A stretch of 64,000 nucleotides of DNA from Liolophura sinensis (Eukaryota > Mollusca > Polyplacophora > Chitonida > Chitonidae). This document shows, in pieces, positions 36,108 through 48,400 of this stretch. Position 1 is the stretch's first letter; every line of letters starts with the position of its first letter. The translations under genes and the position numbers were made by a program. The notes below the pieces were generated by a model. The model ran no database searches. It was given only the letters and a program-made list of their open reading frames with translations, and had not been told where the DNA came from. The stretch is from assembly GCF_032854445.1 (NCBI RefSeq), contig NC_088299.1, positions 2,457,001-2,521,000 on the forward strand, in the 5' to 3' direction.

Positions 36108-37320
36108 CCAAAACTCGTAGATGCCAGCCGTTTAAATGGAACCTAGTAAACATTAAATTCTTTCTCTGTACTTGGTTGTAAATAGAATAGAATTTGAATT
36201 TGATTGACAGTGTAAAATGGGACACAATAGACATATTGTATCTGTATTCCCTTTTTGTTACAGAAATTCATCCAGGTCGTATCCGTTATGGGATAATCGG
36301 TATCGACAGCCATAGTAAATTTATGTATTTATTACGCATTGTTGTTACCTGGCGAACATATGCTGTCTCAAGCACATCGAAACAGACATAGGGTGAGTCC
36401 AACATATATTTTGCGAGAAAAAATGAAATCTGAGAACGGACAAATATAGGGGAAATATATTACATTGAATGTAAATTATTTTGTACTGCCACTGATCAGT
36501 GGGTAGTTCACATCTATCAGACGTTATCACAGGCTATATCTTGCCAGATGTGCATATAGTTGACAAACAAGAGCAATCCATTCTTGAACTATCACCATCA
36601 AAACCTTGACAACTTACTGTTCGTTTAAAAATGACATTGTTCACTGTTTTACTTTCCCTGAATTTCGCATAAATTGTAGAAATGTAATTGTGTTAACTCC
36701 GTTATATAATATCGTTATATCGGCGTTTGATCAATGGCAGCAAGGTAATGGACCGTGGACGAGTGGTTAGGGTGGTTAAGTGTAAGGAGGTGTGGGCTTA
36801 AACCCGGTCCAAGACACGGAATTTGTTAGAGACCACCTCTCTTCTTTCAGTATACTTATTTGGCTGGTCTTTACTCCGTACTCAAGAACAAATACCAATA
36901 TATAAGCACACCAAATTAGTGGAGAGCAAATTTTCTTCAACGAACGTTAAAATGCAAAAACAGCTCACATAAACGTCGTCTGTCGTTTATTGTCAACAAG
37001 TCTTCACAAGCTGTGGTCGCTAGGGAATCCACAAATTCCCTGCACAATGCAGGGTTTGAACTCGTGTGTTCCAGCGCTTGAAAGGCAAGGATCATTAATC
37101 CCTTTCACGGCTCGTTCCCTTGTCCTTAGATGTTATCTCCACAACAGTTACTTCTTGTCAATCCACCCTTACTGAAAGTATTGCTGGAGACACCAAGAAC
37201 ATACAGTTTCGAGCAAGTATCGAAAAATTAGATATTCAGTTTTGGAAATGATGACGTCACAAAGGCTTTCGATCAGAACTTTGTTATCCATCATGCATAT
37301 GTCCAAAGGACACTGCACTA
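36108..37320. other. Upstream flank of receptor gene 1
   Basis: Would hold the promoter and 5' UTR of receptor gene 1 if translation starts at 36107. A degenerate tRNA-like head is seen at 36750-36840 on the plus strand (GGACGAGTGGTTAGGGTGG). No core promoter motif could be assigned. Confidence 0.4.
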
Positions 37321-37645
37321 GTTCTAATACCGGCTGCAGTCGCGTAGTTGATAGAGTGTCTGCCTCTTAAACGGTGGCTCCCGGCTTCAATTCCCAATCG
37401 AGTCATTTACCCGAGACCTTAACATTGGTAAACATAGCTTGGCGCTCTCTATATACTCGAAATGGATCAAGTACTTGTCGACGCGGTGTCAGTATAATGT
37501 GATTTGGTGCACTGTAACTGGTGTATTCGGCATAGCGTTCCAGTGAGGCAGCATTAAGAATATATCGACACTGTGTGCGGCCTGCTATAAGGAGACATCG
37601 TCATAATGTTAAAAGTGACCTTAAACCCCTATCAATTATGCAGCA
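37320..37645 (+). mobile_element. SINE family C/D, full-length but diverged
   Basis: tRNA-like head (CGCGTAGTTGATAGAGTGTC, then a B-box-like GGCTTCAATTCCCAATCG), the CTTGGCGCTC block, GTGTCAGTATAATGTG, GTTCCAGTGAGGCAGCA and a CTTAAACCCC end. It combines parts of C and D and supports their relationship. Confidence 0.7.
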
Positions 37646-37743
37646 AACAAACAAACTAGTTCTGAAAAACACAAGTGTGTAACAGTTGTTAAAACGCATT
37701 TTACCTCAATAATAGCGCTGATAAAAATGTACTGTGAACTCAC

Positions 37744-37801
37744 CTATAAATACCCGGAGTTTTCTTCGAGCCGGGGCCCACACACTCGCTATGAAATCCA
37801 T
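37744..37801 (-). CDS. Possible alternative first exon of receptor gene 1
   Basis: ATG at 37801 opens 19 codons plus one base (MDFIASVWAPARRKLRVFI) before a GTGAGT donor, a 58-bp segment. It would splice in phase to the cryptic acceptor at 36083. The size and phase equal those of exon 1 of receptor gene 2 (58 bp, phase 1). The encoded N-terminus is a weak signal peptide, hydrophobic only after joining. Chance is a real possibility. Confidence 0.25.
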
Positions 37802-38892
37802 CTGTTTGGATATCACCGCAGAAAAAATCCAAGGGCAGTCCACAACGACATTTACTCCCAGCGGCTGAGCTGAGCAAGGCTATATCATATATATTTATTT
37901 CACATGTGTTTTATTCTACATGTACCTATCGATATCATACATCGCATTGATCCTTCTTAACACTTCTAAACATTTACTTAACGTAATTTGCAATTGTATG
38001 GTTTCAGCGCTCTTCAGCTTCGGCAGCTGTGCGATGAATATTGTTTGAACAAGAATTTCCCTGAACCATGTGTCATGTACCTTTCCACGCGGCTATTCTC
38101 ATGTACTAAACGGCCTTGGCATGGCTCTGTTCAAAGTCCACAGGCTTTGAGCCCACGTATGTTCACACAATAATAAAGATGACACAGAAGAAGAAAAAAT
38201 TTATTATACACTCTGCGTTTTATTGATGAAAACATGTTATTTAAGACTGGTAGGAGCAAAAGATACGTGTTGCAAGCATGCCCTGGAACTCACATGAAGA
38301 TTGGCAATTTTCAGGACGAAATGTCAGCCCAAACACGGTTTATTGATTCCAAGGTAATCAAGAATCTCTGACAAACCTGAAAGCGAACACATGAAAGTTT
38401 ACCAGGGTGTTGTACGTGACAGGTATTGCCACGTAAGAGATGAACGTGCCCTCCTCGATTCGCATTTATAAGCTACTTCTTTCATCCATGTTCCTAAACA
38501 CACAAAACTGCCTCATGAAAAGAAACAGCGACTACATGGTATTAATTATATATCAAAGGCTTACGATCCGTGACTTATCAGGGTTAAGTCGTGTTCATAC
38601 GGTCTGATTTGTAGAAACGACTGGAATAATTCAACAAAGTCGAAAACTATGACCTGATTGTTAGTTGGAGTACCAATTGTATGACGCATATAGCTTTTTC
38701 CACTTTCATACGATTAATCGCATACGAGGAGCAGACACGACAAATCGAACAGTGTAATCGACCAAGTATAGGACCCCTCCTATACGAAAAACGCCCTAAT
38801 TGTCTTATTTTCAAATGACTATATGTATGCATGTATGCTTGAGGTTTTAGGTCATACTGAGCAATTTTCAGTCATATGACAATGAAAAGTCA

Positions 38893-39175
38893 TGAGATGT
38901 GTGTACATATAATGTTTCGTCTTAAGAATTGTAACAGGGCGAGTCCATGCCGCCAAAGTACTGCTGCCACTGAAGTACCATGCCCAAGACACCAGACATG
39001 ACACCCAGTCACATTATACTGACATCGGACAAATCAGTACCGTTTCCTTGTTCTAAACTATCAGTGCTGAGCGCCAAGCGAGGCAGCAAAAAGTGCCAAT
39101 TTTACGTCTTTGGTATGATACGACTCGGGTTTAATCCCGGGTCTCCTGAATTCGAGGCGGATACTCCATTCGATA
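38893..39175 (-). mobile_element. SINE family D, most complete copy
   Basis: Contains ATGTACACAC-type end, CAGGGCGAGTCCATGCCGCC, CTGCCACTGAAGTACCATGC, CAGTCACATTATACTGACAT, CAGTGCTGAGCGCCAAGCG and, at the right, a reversed B-box-like GGGTTTAATCCCGGG with GAATTCGAGGCGG. Defines the family used for the other D calls. Confidence 0.75.
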
Positions 39176-39424
39176 AATAGACACGACAAATCGCAGTGTA
39201 GACGGTTTGTCCTATCTTCATTGAACTATTCGAATTCGCTATGGCAAATCACAACAGGTATAATAAGGTCAAGGCAATGTCGTAACTCCAGGCAAAAAGA
39301 CAGCCACATTTAATTGTGCATGTTCAAAAGACAAATCTGGGGGATCATTTAGTGGATGGCATTTTCCTTCTAGGTACATTTAAAAGAGTGTTTATTTATG
39401 TATTTATGTACATAATTTATCTCG

Positions 39425-39480
39425 ACTGCAGTGCGTAATTGTTCCGCGATAGCACGCTAACCACTAGGCCACGGAGATCG
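39425..39480 (-). mobile_element. SINE family A head fragment
   Basis: The right end (GCGATAGCACGCTAACCACT, AGGCCACGGAGA) is a reversed tRNA-like head of family A. The body to its left is unrecognisable apart from a TTTATTTATG stretch. Confidence 0.5.
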
Positions 39481-39783
39481 TCAATTAAAGCAGTAGCCCT
39501 AAAGCAGCTCCATCGGCACTGGGTCTGAGTATCAACCGGGAGGGAAGACTTCACCGCAGGCTAATCAAAATGTAACTGACTTCTTTTAGTGGATTCAAAA
39601 GCTGGTTTAGATAACCTAAGACATACATGGATCACAACTTCCGTTCATCATTATGCTTGATAACGGTATTGTATCTACACGTACATCTAAACGTCGCTCT
39701 CTGAATTAAATGAACCTACGACTGGACACAGTGCTGATATATTTATAGTGCGCCTCACTTGAACGCCATACAGCAAACACGAG

Positions 39784-39925
39784 ATACCGTGCACTACCCA
39801 GTCACATTATACTGACCGATACTTGGCCTTTTCATCTTGTGATGAGTGCCAAGCGAGGTAGTGCCAAGATTACCGATGTTTAAGTCCGAAGTATGACTAG
39901 ATTCAGGATTGAACCCAGGATGTGT
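39784..39925 (-). mobile_element. SINE family D fragment
   Basis: CCCAGTCACATTATACTGAC, then GATGAGTGCCAAGCGAGG, and a reversed B-box-like GGATTGAACCCAGGATG. Confidence 0.65.
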
Positions 39926-41111
39926 TGAACGAAGTTCTCCCACAACATATGCGATTATTGACCCGGAACATACATCTTTGTTGACGGCTGGTATACGAAT
40001 GTCTGTTTCATGGCATCGATTCTTGTTTTTGTCGTTCTTAATGATGATAAAGTTTTTGTTATTGATCGTGGGTTACATTTTGGAAATACACATGAGTCAC
40101 AACTTGTGACCACATGTCGGTAATTCTTTCTTCTTCATTCATATCATATTTTATGCTGAATTACCTGTGATGACTCAAGAATCTGTCTACACGACAAGTA
40201 AATGACCACAGACGTCCACATGTGTTTTATGTAGAACGTTTGACCGTTCTTTAGACAAAGAATAGATGGATTTACCACTTAAGCAGTAGGAATATAATTA
40301 TTAATATGTCTAATTTGAGATATCATCGACACGTAGGTAAATATTCAGCCGATGTACGCTGGTATTTTTGTTTGACCAAGTCACTGGTACAGCTGGGAGA
40401 GTACATCTTTGTACGTGTACTAACTAAACAAGGACACGCTTATGTTTACTTAGCCAGTGGTGTCTCATGTACCAAAGTGAACGACTAAAGCATTTCGTCG
40501 ATAATCCAAACACAATGCAGAAGAATTACTGGATGAAATATCGTTCTTGGAGCTTGCAATGCCGTTGCGATACGAATGCCTTAAAATGATATTCTTCAAC
40601 AACGGCAAGCACTTTTAGTTATTTATCGAGTGGGCATAAAACAAGTCCTAAGTATACAGAACAAATTTCAATTTCATCCTTTAAGATTTCTGTTTATGGG
40701 ACCAAAATCAAAAAAGAGTCAAAAACGCATGTTCTGGACATTTCCAAATGATGTTCTACTTTGTTTTACTTGAAAAGGTAATCAATTCCTTGTCCGTCGC
40801 AGAGAAAACCATCTTGATTCAGCAAAACCTACGCCTATCTGGCAGAAGGGTTTCACTGACACTAGACCCAGACAATTTTTCCACACGACACTTGATTTTT
40901 GCGTGTCACACAGGTGCAGCGCGCGCTCTACTCATGACATCTGACAGGTGATGCAAAGTGGGTCACCGGAACGTGCGTGTTTGAGGCTATGTTTTCATTT
41001 TAACCCTGTGTACAGACTATTCAAGCTATGACCTTGAAAACTGGTCAGTGCCATTTGAATGTCTAAAGTTAGAAAGGGTTTGAACAAAGGATAATGGAGC
41101 AATGCATCAAA

Positions 41112-41115
<4 letters not shown>
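39926..41115. other. Gene-free stretch between receptor genes
   Basis: No exon, RNA gene or named repeat recognised; open frames do not exceed 67 codons and show no domain. Confidence 0.5.

Positions 41116-41198
<83 letters not shown>
41116..41198. repeat. (AT)n microsatellite with one interruption
   Basis: Eighty-three bases of AT repeat interrupted by one TACATA step at 41151. Confidence 0.97.
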
Positions 41199-41201
<3 letters not shown>

Positions 41202-42078
41202 GTCCTATTTTCTGATTTAACGTCACAGGTTTTCAATTGTATTTTCCATGTTAGCCATTTTCCCCTACTAACAGAATGAACCGGACGTCAAGACATTGTC
41301 GTAAAACGTGTAGTGTTAATCCAAGGAATTAAATCATTTTTATAATATTAATCAGCATTTTATTATCAGAGATAATAAATGGGTCACAGAGACAAATGCG
41401 CTTGTAACATTTTCTGTGGAAATATCCAATGACATGAGAGTATTACAATAAACAAATGATAAACAAAATGTAGTATTATGGCTTGCATGTAACCTTCTTG
41501 TAACAATCATTACAAAGCAGTTAACGAAGTTTAGCCATACTTGAAAAACTGGTAAAGGCGTTAAATAAAATGGACCAAATTTCAGATGTCGCTTCGAATG
41601 GTTAATGTTTCTTGAAATCAGCCGAGAATTAAAAAAGAGTTCCGAAAAATCATTGTTACGTCCGTCATGGCTGAGTAAACATATAATTCCGTCTTGAATT
41701 CACAAGATCATTTTATTTCGAATGATGTGTTGGCCTACAGGAAAAGTCAATGTATTATAAAAAGGGGCATAACACGGGCGTAGATTTTAAAGTGACGTGA
41801 TTCGTGGCATGTATAGGTGGCATAAAAACAGAAAGTGAATCTATATTCTATAGATATGATGGTAACGCCGAAAATATTTCGGACGGACGGATTGAAGGAC
41901 AAATCCGTATAATAAAATCTGTTAGAAACACTGCTCTATTCCAAATCGTGCATATCCGAGCACTTTACCAATCACCGGCAATGATTAACAGACAACGATA
42001 ACATGGGAAGGAAATGAATAACATTGGCTATTTCTGAGAAATATTGCTAAAAGCAGCTTTTTAATTAACGAAGAATGT

Positions 42079-42464
42079 TCAGGAAGTAGACAACAATAGG
42101 AGTACAACTACGGCGCCAAGAACAGTCAGTAAAAAAGATGCCTGCAACATGGCTCGATTACATGTTTCAGCCAGTCGGCTGTTTCCTAGAGGCCTGTTCT
42201 GAGGACAGACAAGTATAGATAAACTTTTACCACTCTCTGGGTCAATACGGAAATCGCCAGAACTTTGATGATGACCCTCGTTCAAATCCTCAATTCTATA
42301 TACTTTCGACATTGCTTTGCGTAACTTCCGCTTCCTGTCACGTGCTGGTGGCGTCATCTTGTGATCATTTACCTGGGCTTTAGCCTTGGTGTGGACGGCA
42401 ATGGTGATGGCTGACAAGCAGACTGATGCCGCCCCCATACCCATAACAACCAATAGGTAAATAC
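42079..42464 (-). CDS. Receptor gene 2, last exon (M3, loop, M4)
   Basis: Starts after TCTGTTTCAG in phase 1 (Gly), then IYLLVVMGMGAASVCLSA for M3. A basic stretch RDRKRKLRKAM follows in the loop. The C-terminal M4 is LLTVLGAVVVLLLL. The upstream Met at 42510 is in the intron and is not the start of anything. Confidence 0.92.
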
Positions 42465-45400
42465 CTGAAACAGAGAATACAACATACATTGAAATACTAG
42501 ACACCAGCATGTGAATACCCGAAAAAGTGAATACAGTCGAATCTGCGAAACTGCAAAAAATTCCTGTGTATGTGAAAAAGGGAATACTGAAGGATATGTG
42601 AGAAACAGAGGGTAAATATCAGTGTATCTGAAACAAGGTATACAGCCGGATATGTAAGAAAAAGAGGGTAAATACCAGTGTATCTGAAACAGGGTATACA
42701 GCCAGATATGTGAGAAACAGAGGGTAAATATCAGTGTATCTGAAACAGGGTATACAGCCAGATATGTGAGAAACAGAGGGTAAATATCGGTGTATCTGAA
42801 ACAGGGTACACATCCGGATATGTGAGAAACAGAGGGTAAATATCAGTGTATCTGAAACAGAGTATACAGCCAGATATTTGAGAAACAGAGGGTAAATATC
42901 AGTGTATCTGGAACAGGGTATACAGCTGGATATGTGAGAAACAGAGGGCAAATATCAGTGTATCTGAAACAGGGTATACAGCTGGATATGTGAGAAACAG
43001 AAAGTAAATACCAGCGTGGCTGAAACAGGGAACATAGCAGGGTATATGAGAAAGAGCGAGTGAAAACCAGTGTATCTGAAACAGGGTATACATTAGGATA
43101 TGTGAAAAGCTGAGAGTAAATGCCAGTGTATTTGAAGCAAGGGATACAGCAAAATATGTGAAAAATCAGTTTTTCAATATAGTGAACGATTAAATATAGT
43201 TAGAGCAGCAGCCGACGCCATCGATTTCTGCACAAATTCAAATGGAAATGTTACAAAGTCGGCGACGCTCGTTTGGCTGAGTGCACAGTCTTTAACCTTC
43301 GTTGAAGACCAGTTGTCTTTCATCCATATATGGTGTGCATAACTGCATGCACGTAACAGGCGGAAAAGTTCGTCAGTAACTTGCCAAAGTTCGGTTTACC
43401 CCTGGCCCGCCTTCCTCCCCAGTCAAACTGAGCATTGTTGTATAAGTGAAAAAGCTTTGAGAATAGGGTTAAAGGACAAATAAATAAATAAATCCATTTT
43501 TATATGTATTTGATTGGTGCTTTACGCCGTACTCAAGAATATTTCACATACACGACGGCGGCCAGCATTATGGCGGGAGGAAACCGGGCAGAGCCCGTGG
43601 GAAACCCACGACCATCCGCAAGTTAAAGGAAGGCCTTCACACCTATCGCTGAAGAGCAAGCCAGAAAGAGCTGGACCACACTGGTGACAGCCTCCTGGAT
43701 CATTTCGAAGCGCTGGCGTGCTGATCACCTCGACCACGGAGACTGTAAGTAAATAAATAAATATTTTATTTATTTATTTATCTTCAACTGTTTAACAATT
43801 TTGTGTTCTTACTCACCTAGGATAGGCGTGGAGGCGGATGTCCTGGGCATGGAGTCATTCAAGAGGCTTATGAAGAAGGAGAAGGAAAGGAAGACCGATG
43901 CTGAGACAGTCACTTTCTCCCCTGACTTCGGCGGCAGTACGAAACCGACCACGTTGAGGAAAGCGAACATGAGGACGGGCAGGATGACGTTCAGAACGTA
44001 GTACGTTTTCCTGCGGGTGAGGAGCAGGTTAAACGTGACGCTGACGGTGACGGGGGCGTCAGCGTTAGGCTGGTACAGGTGCCTCACCCTGTCCATCCCC
44101 GGGGGTTCTTTAAGGACCCACTCGACGCTGGGCTGGCAGAGGTCACTGTTCACGTACTCCGGCCAGAGGTCCACTTCAGCCTCCGACGACATCCAGGTGG
44201 CCAGTGTGATGTTACAGGTTTGAGCGTCGAACGGATAATAGGTGACGTCCACCTGGCAGTAAGTTCTGAAGAAATGGCCAGGCATCCAGTGGACATGGCC
44301 ATCGTGGGACACGCGCACTAAATTGTCATCACTGATAAAATCTGATAAATCGTCAAAACTGAGTGGGGAAAGAAACAAATACACTAAATAACTAATCTGT
44401 TAATTTTAACAGAAAGTCTGTTGTCTGAGTAATGTGAGAATGTATTCTGTTTTCACAACACAACACTCCACATATTCAACATCGTACATCCTGTTAGTGT
44501 GATACATATTTTATGTTAAAGTAACAGAATACATGTGTGCTATATATTTAACAGAATACTGTACAACGACAACAGAATACATTCTAGCATCAATCAGACA
44601 ACAGGCTTTCTGTTAAACTGGACCGATTATGTTTTGTGAGAGTACGAGTTTCAAACAATCAGTTATACTCATTGGACACGTCAAACGAAATGATCAAAAC
44701 ATGCGCTTGGCGTAACGTCAATTTTATTGGTGTTTTACGCCGTACTCAAGAATGTTTCACTTATACGACGCTGGTGGAGTGACGGATGGTGGGAGGAAAC
44801 CGGGCAGAGTTCGGGGGGAAACGCACAGTCATCCGCAGGATTTTGGCAGACCTGCAAACGTACGGTCGGAGGGGAACCCAGTATAAGCTGAATTTGAACT
44901 CACGGCCACCGTAATGGTGATCGCAACGGTGGGTATTGGGCCGTTAACCCCCTCTGCTACGGAACTCATCACCCCGCCGTAACGTGAATGACAACATATA
45001 TATTACAGTTCTTAGATAATGTGCTTGAGGTTACAATGCCACAGCTTTGTAGAAGACTCGGGTCAGTTTCATGAAGTATACTTATGTTAAGTAGGTCTTA
45101 GCTAAGTACACTCCATACCCCTACCTCAATCAAAACGCCTATTCTATATATTCTAATGTTAGGCCTAATATCGGGCTCCGAACAAGCCTTGCTGGTAAAT
45201 GATCAACTGCTACCTGGTAGTGACTTCTATTCCCGACCCTTGAATTAGTCTTGTTGGTAAGTGGTGAACGGTTACTTGTTAGTGACGGCTATATCGGGTC
45301 TCAAGACCAGACCTGGTGGTATAAAACGGGATGGTTACCTGTTGGTGGCGGCTATATCGGGTCTGTAGACAAGGCCTGGCGGAATAACGTGAGATGGTTG

Positions 45401-48400
45401 CCTGACAGTGGCGGCTATATCAGGTCTCTAGACAAGGCCTGGTGGTATAAGGCGAGATGGTTACTAGTTAGTGGCGGCTATATCAGGTCTCTAGACAAGG
45501 CCTGGTGGTATAAGGCGGAATGGTTACTTGTTAGTCACGGCTATATCGGGTCTCTAGACAAGGCCTGGTGGTATAAGGCGGAAGGGTTACTTGTTAGTCA
45601 CGGCTATATCGGGTCTCTAGACAAGGCCTGATGGTACAAGGCAGAATGGTTACCTGTTAGTGGCGGCTATATCGGGTCTCTAGGCAAGGCCTGGTGGTAT
45701 AAGGCGGAATGGTTACTTGTTAGTCACGGCTATATCGGGTCTCTAGACAAGGCCTGGTGGTATAAGGCGGAAGGGTTACTTGTTAGTCACGGCTATATCG
45801 GGTCTCTAGACAAGGCCTGATGGTACAAGGCAGAATGGTTACTTGTTAGTGACGGCTATATCGGGTCTCTAGACAAGGCCTGGTGTAAGGCGGGATGGTT
45901 ACGGCTATATCGAGTTCCTGTACATGGCCGGGCGATATAAAGGAAAATGATTACCAGATAGTGACGGCTATATCTATCTCCAGACAATGCGCAGCGGTAA
46001 GTGCAGAACGGTTACCTTTTAGTGACGGCTATACATAGGGTCTCCAGACAAAGCCTGGCAGTAAGTGGAGAATGATTAGCCTACCTGTTAGTGACGACTA
46101 TATCTAGACAAGGCCTATAAGCGAAAATGTTTACTTTCTAGTGACAGCTAAATCGGGTCTTCAGACAAGGGCTGGCGGTAAGGATAAATGGTTACCTGTT
46201 AGTGACAGCTATATCGGGTTTCCAGATAAGGTCAGACCGCAACAGCAGATGGTCAACCTCTTCGTACTCGGACTTGTTCCAAGTTAATAAATCGTCATGC
46301 CATTCCTACAAATATTACACACAATAAAAATTCAGCACTTGGGAAGGTCTGACATGCAGTAATCTGCTTATGGTTGGGGGTTTCCCACCAGGCTCTGTCC
46401 GGTTTCCTCCCACCATAATGTATAAGTGAAATAAATAAATAACTAAAAATTTATTAACTCTATCGGTATCCAGAGGCTAGAATTCATAGAATTGTAGTAT
46501 GTTTGAAATTGTATAAATACAAAACATACAAATATCTTCACTGTTAATCTCATACCCAGGAGCGTCCCACCAATGCGGTGGCTGTGAGTTCAAGTCCAAC
46601 TCATTCTGGCTTCCTCTCCGACCGTAAGTGGGAAGGCCTGTCACCAACATGCAGATGGTCGTGGGTTCTGCCCGGGTATATGCACCCAACTGATGTCTTT
46701 TCTCATATTCATTTAACTTACATTTATAAGTACAACATGAATTGTGCTATGGGGGGGGGGGGAGGGGATTACCTTTAAGCCCCATTCACAGGTTCACATT
46801 TGTCGCACCAAACTGATTGACAAAATGGCCCGGGACAAACGCCATGTCATACAATTGGTAGAATTCGACAAATTACATTGTTGAAATATACACATTACTA
46901 ATTCTATTTTCATCCATGACGTTGTCAATTGTCAAGGCTTCACAAAACCTCTAATATAGTTTGTTTCTTTTATCTTGTCGCCTGTATTCAACACTCTGTA
47001 AAATCAGTCATACTCGCTACCAAAATTGCGTTTCGTCAGTGACACGTAACGCCATAAGCTCTATACACATCGATATGTTGGACGTCCATATTATTGTAAA
47101 CAAAATGCTGTTAGAATACTTTCTAACTCACAATTCCATATGTTTGGTCTAGGCAACAAGAAATCATTGGTGACGCTATAAATATTCAAAACAAGTGTAT
47201 AGACCTACCAACAGAACCCTCTCAAATGTTTTCTTTGCGTTGTGTGGTGCAACTTATTTTAAATACAATCTAAATATACTGTAAATTTTATGATAAAAGT
47301 GAAATATTCACTTACCAAATCAAACCAGGCAGAAAAAGCAAACTGCTGTTTCCTTTCCTCCTGAAAAGAAACATACAACGCAATTGACGTTTATATGGTT
47401 ACTCACTGTTAATTAATAACCATAAACTGTTGCGTCCTTTCTTTATTTTATCCTATTCGATTCGGAACAGCAGATAAAACCTATACTACAACCTGGGGCC
47501 CGTTATTCTAATGGGTATTAAAAGTTTAGCTTTCAATACCAGTCGTCTAATGCAAAGCCAACGGAACTAATAGTATATGCATCAGTGAAAACAATAATAC
47601 CAGACTCTTTAGAATAACTGGCACATGTTACATAAAATCACGTAATATACCATTTAGTGCTTCTCGCCATTAAAAACAATAAGCCAGATTGCGCATAGCT
47701 CCACATATACTCAATATTTACTAAAATCACGACAAAAAAATAATGCATACATGTGCGCGGCTATCTATTATGCGATGCGTACATTTACATAAATGAGATT
47801 TGTAAGGAATACGTGTATTTGAAAATGGCAAACAATATTCTTTGTATTAAGTGTCTGACTTATCATAAAGAAGAACCAGTTATTGAAGGCCTTGTTCACG
47901 TTTCGATCTTATTGTCACATTAACAGTTTCAGACACTCATATATACTGAATGAGTGAGTGAATGAATGAATGAATGAGTGAATGGGTGTGTGGGTACATG
48001 AGCTATAATGGCTTCGCCAGATCGGCAGTATTGCACCCATATCGTGGTGAGAACACGCAAATTCTATTACCACGTATAAGATGTATAGGCCTACACCGCA
48101 CATAGGATTGGAAATGACAAAGTAATGGATTGATTTGAAATGTCGATGTTTCAATTATTATAATCACCTTACCAGACTATGAATAAACATAAGGTGCGGG
48201 CTAACCCGGACCAGCACCGCCTCTGTTTGGTTGTACACAGGCCGGATGCTCGTGTTGTACTTCCGGAACAAATCATTCTGAAGACGGAAAGTTTCCTCTA
48301 TGGCGCTGGTTCTACATGTGCCTACTTGAAGAGATTCAAAAATAAATCAGTATATACCTGCATGGTATCACAGAGAAGCATTCAGATGCTTTTTTTATGG

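Noticed and set aside
42619-42951. 110-codon minus-strand frame upstream of receptor gene 2 last exon
   Set aside because: Reading of the 56-bp array, which changes frame every unit; not a coding exon.
45251-45631. 126-codon plus-strand frame with a 21-residue repeat
   Set aside because: Antisense reading of the 63-bp donor array of receptor gene 2.
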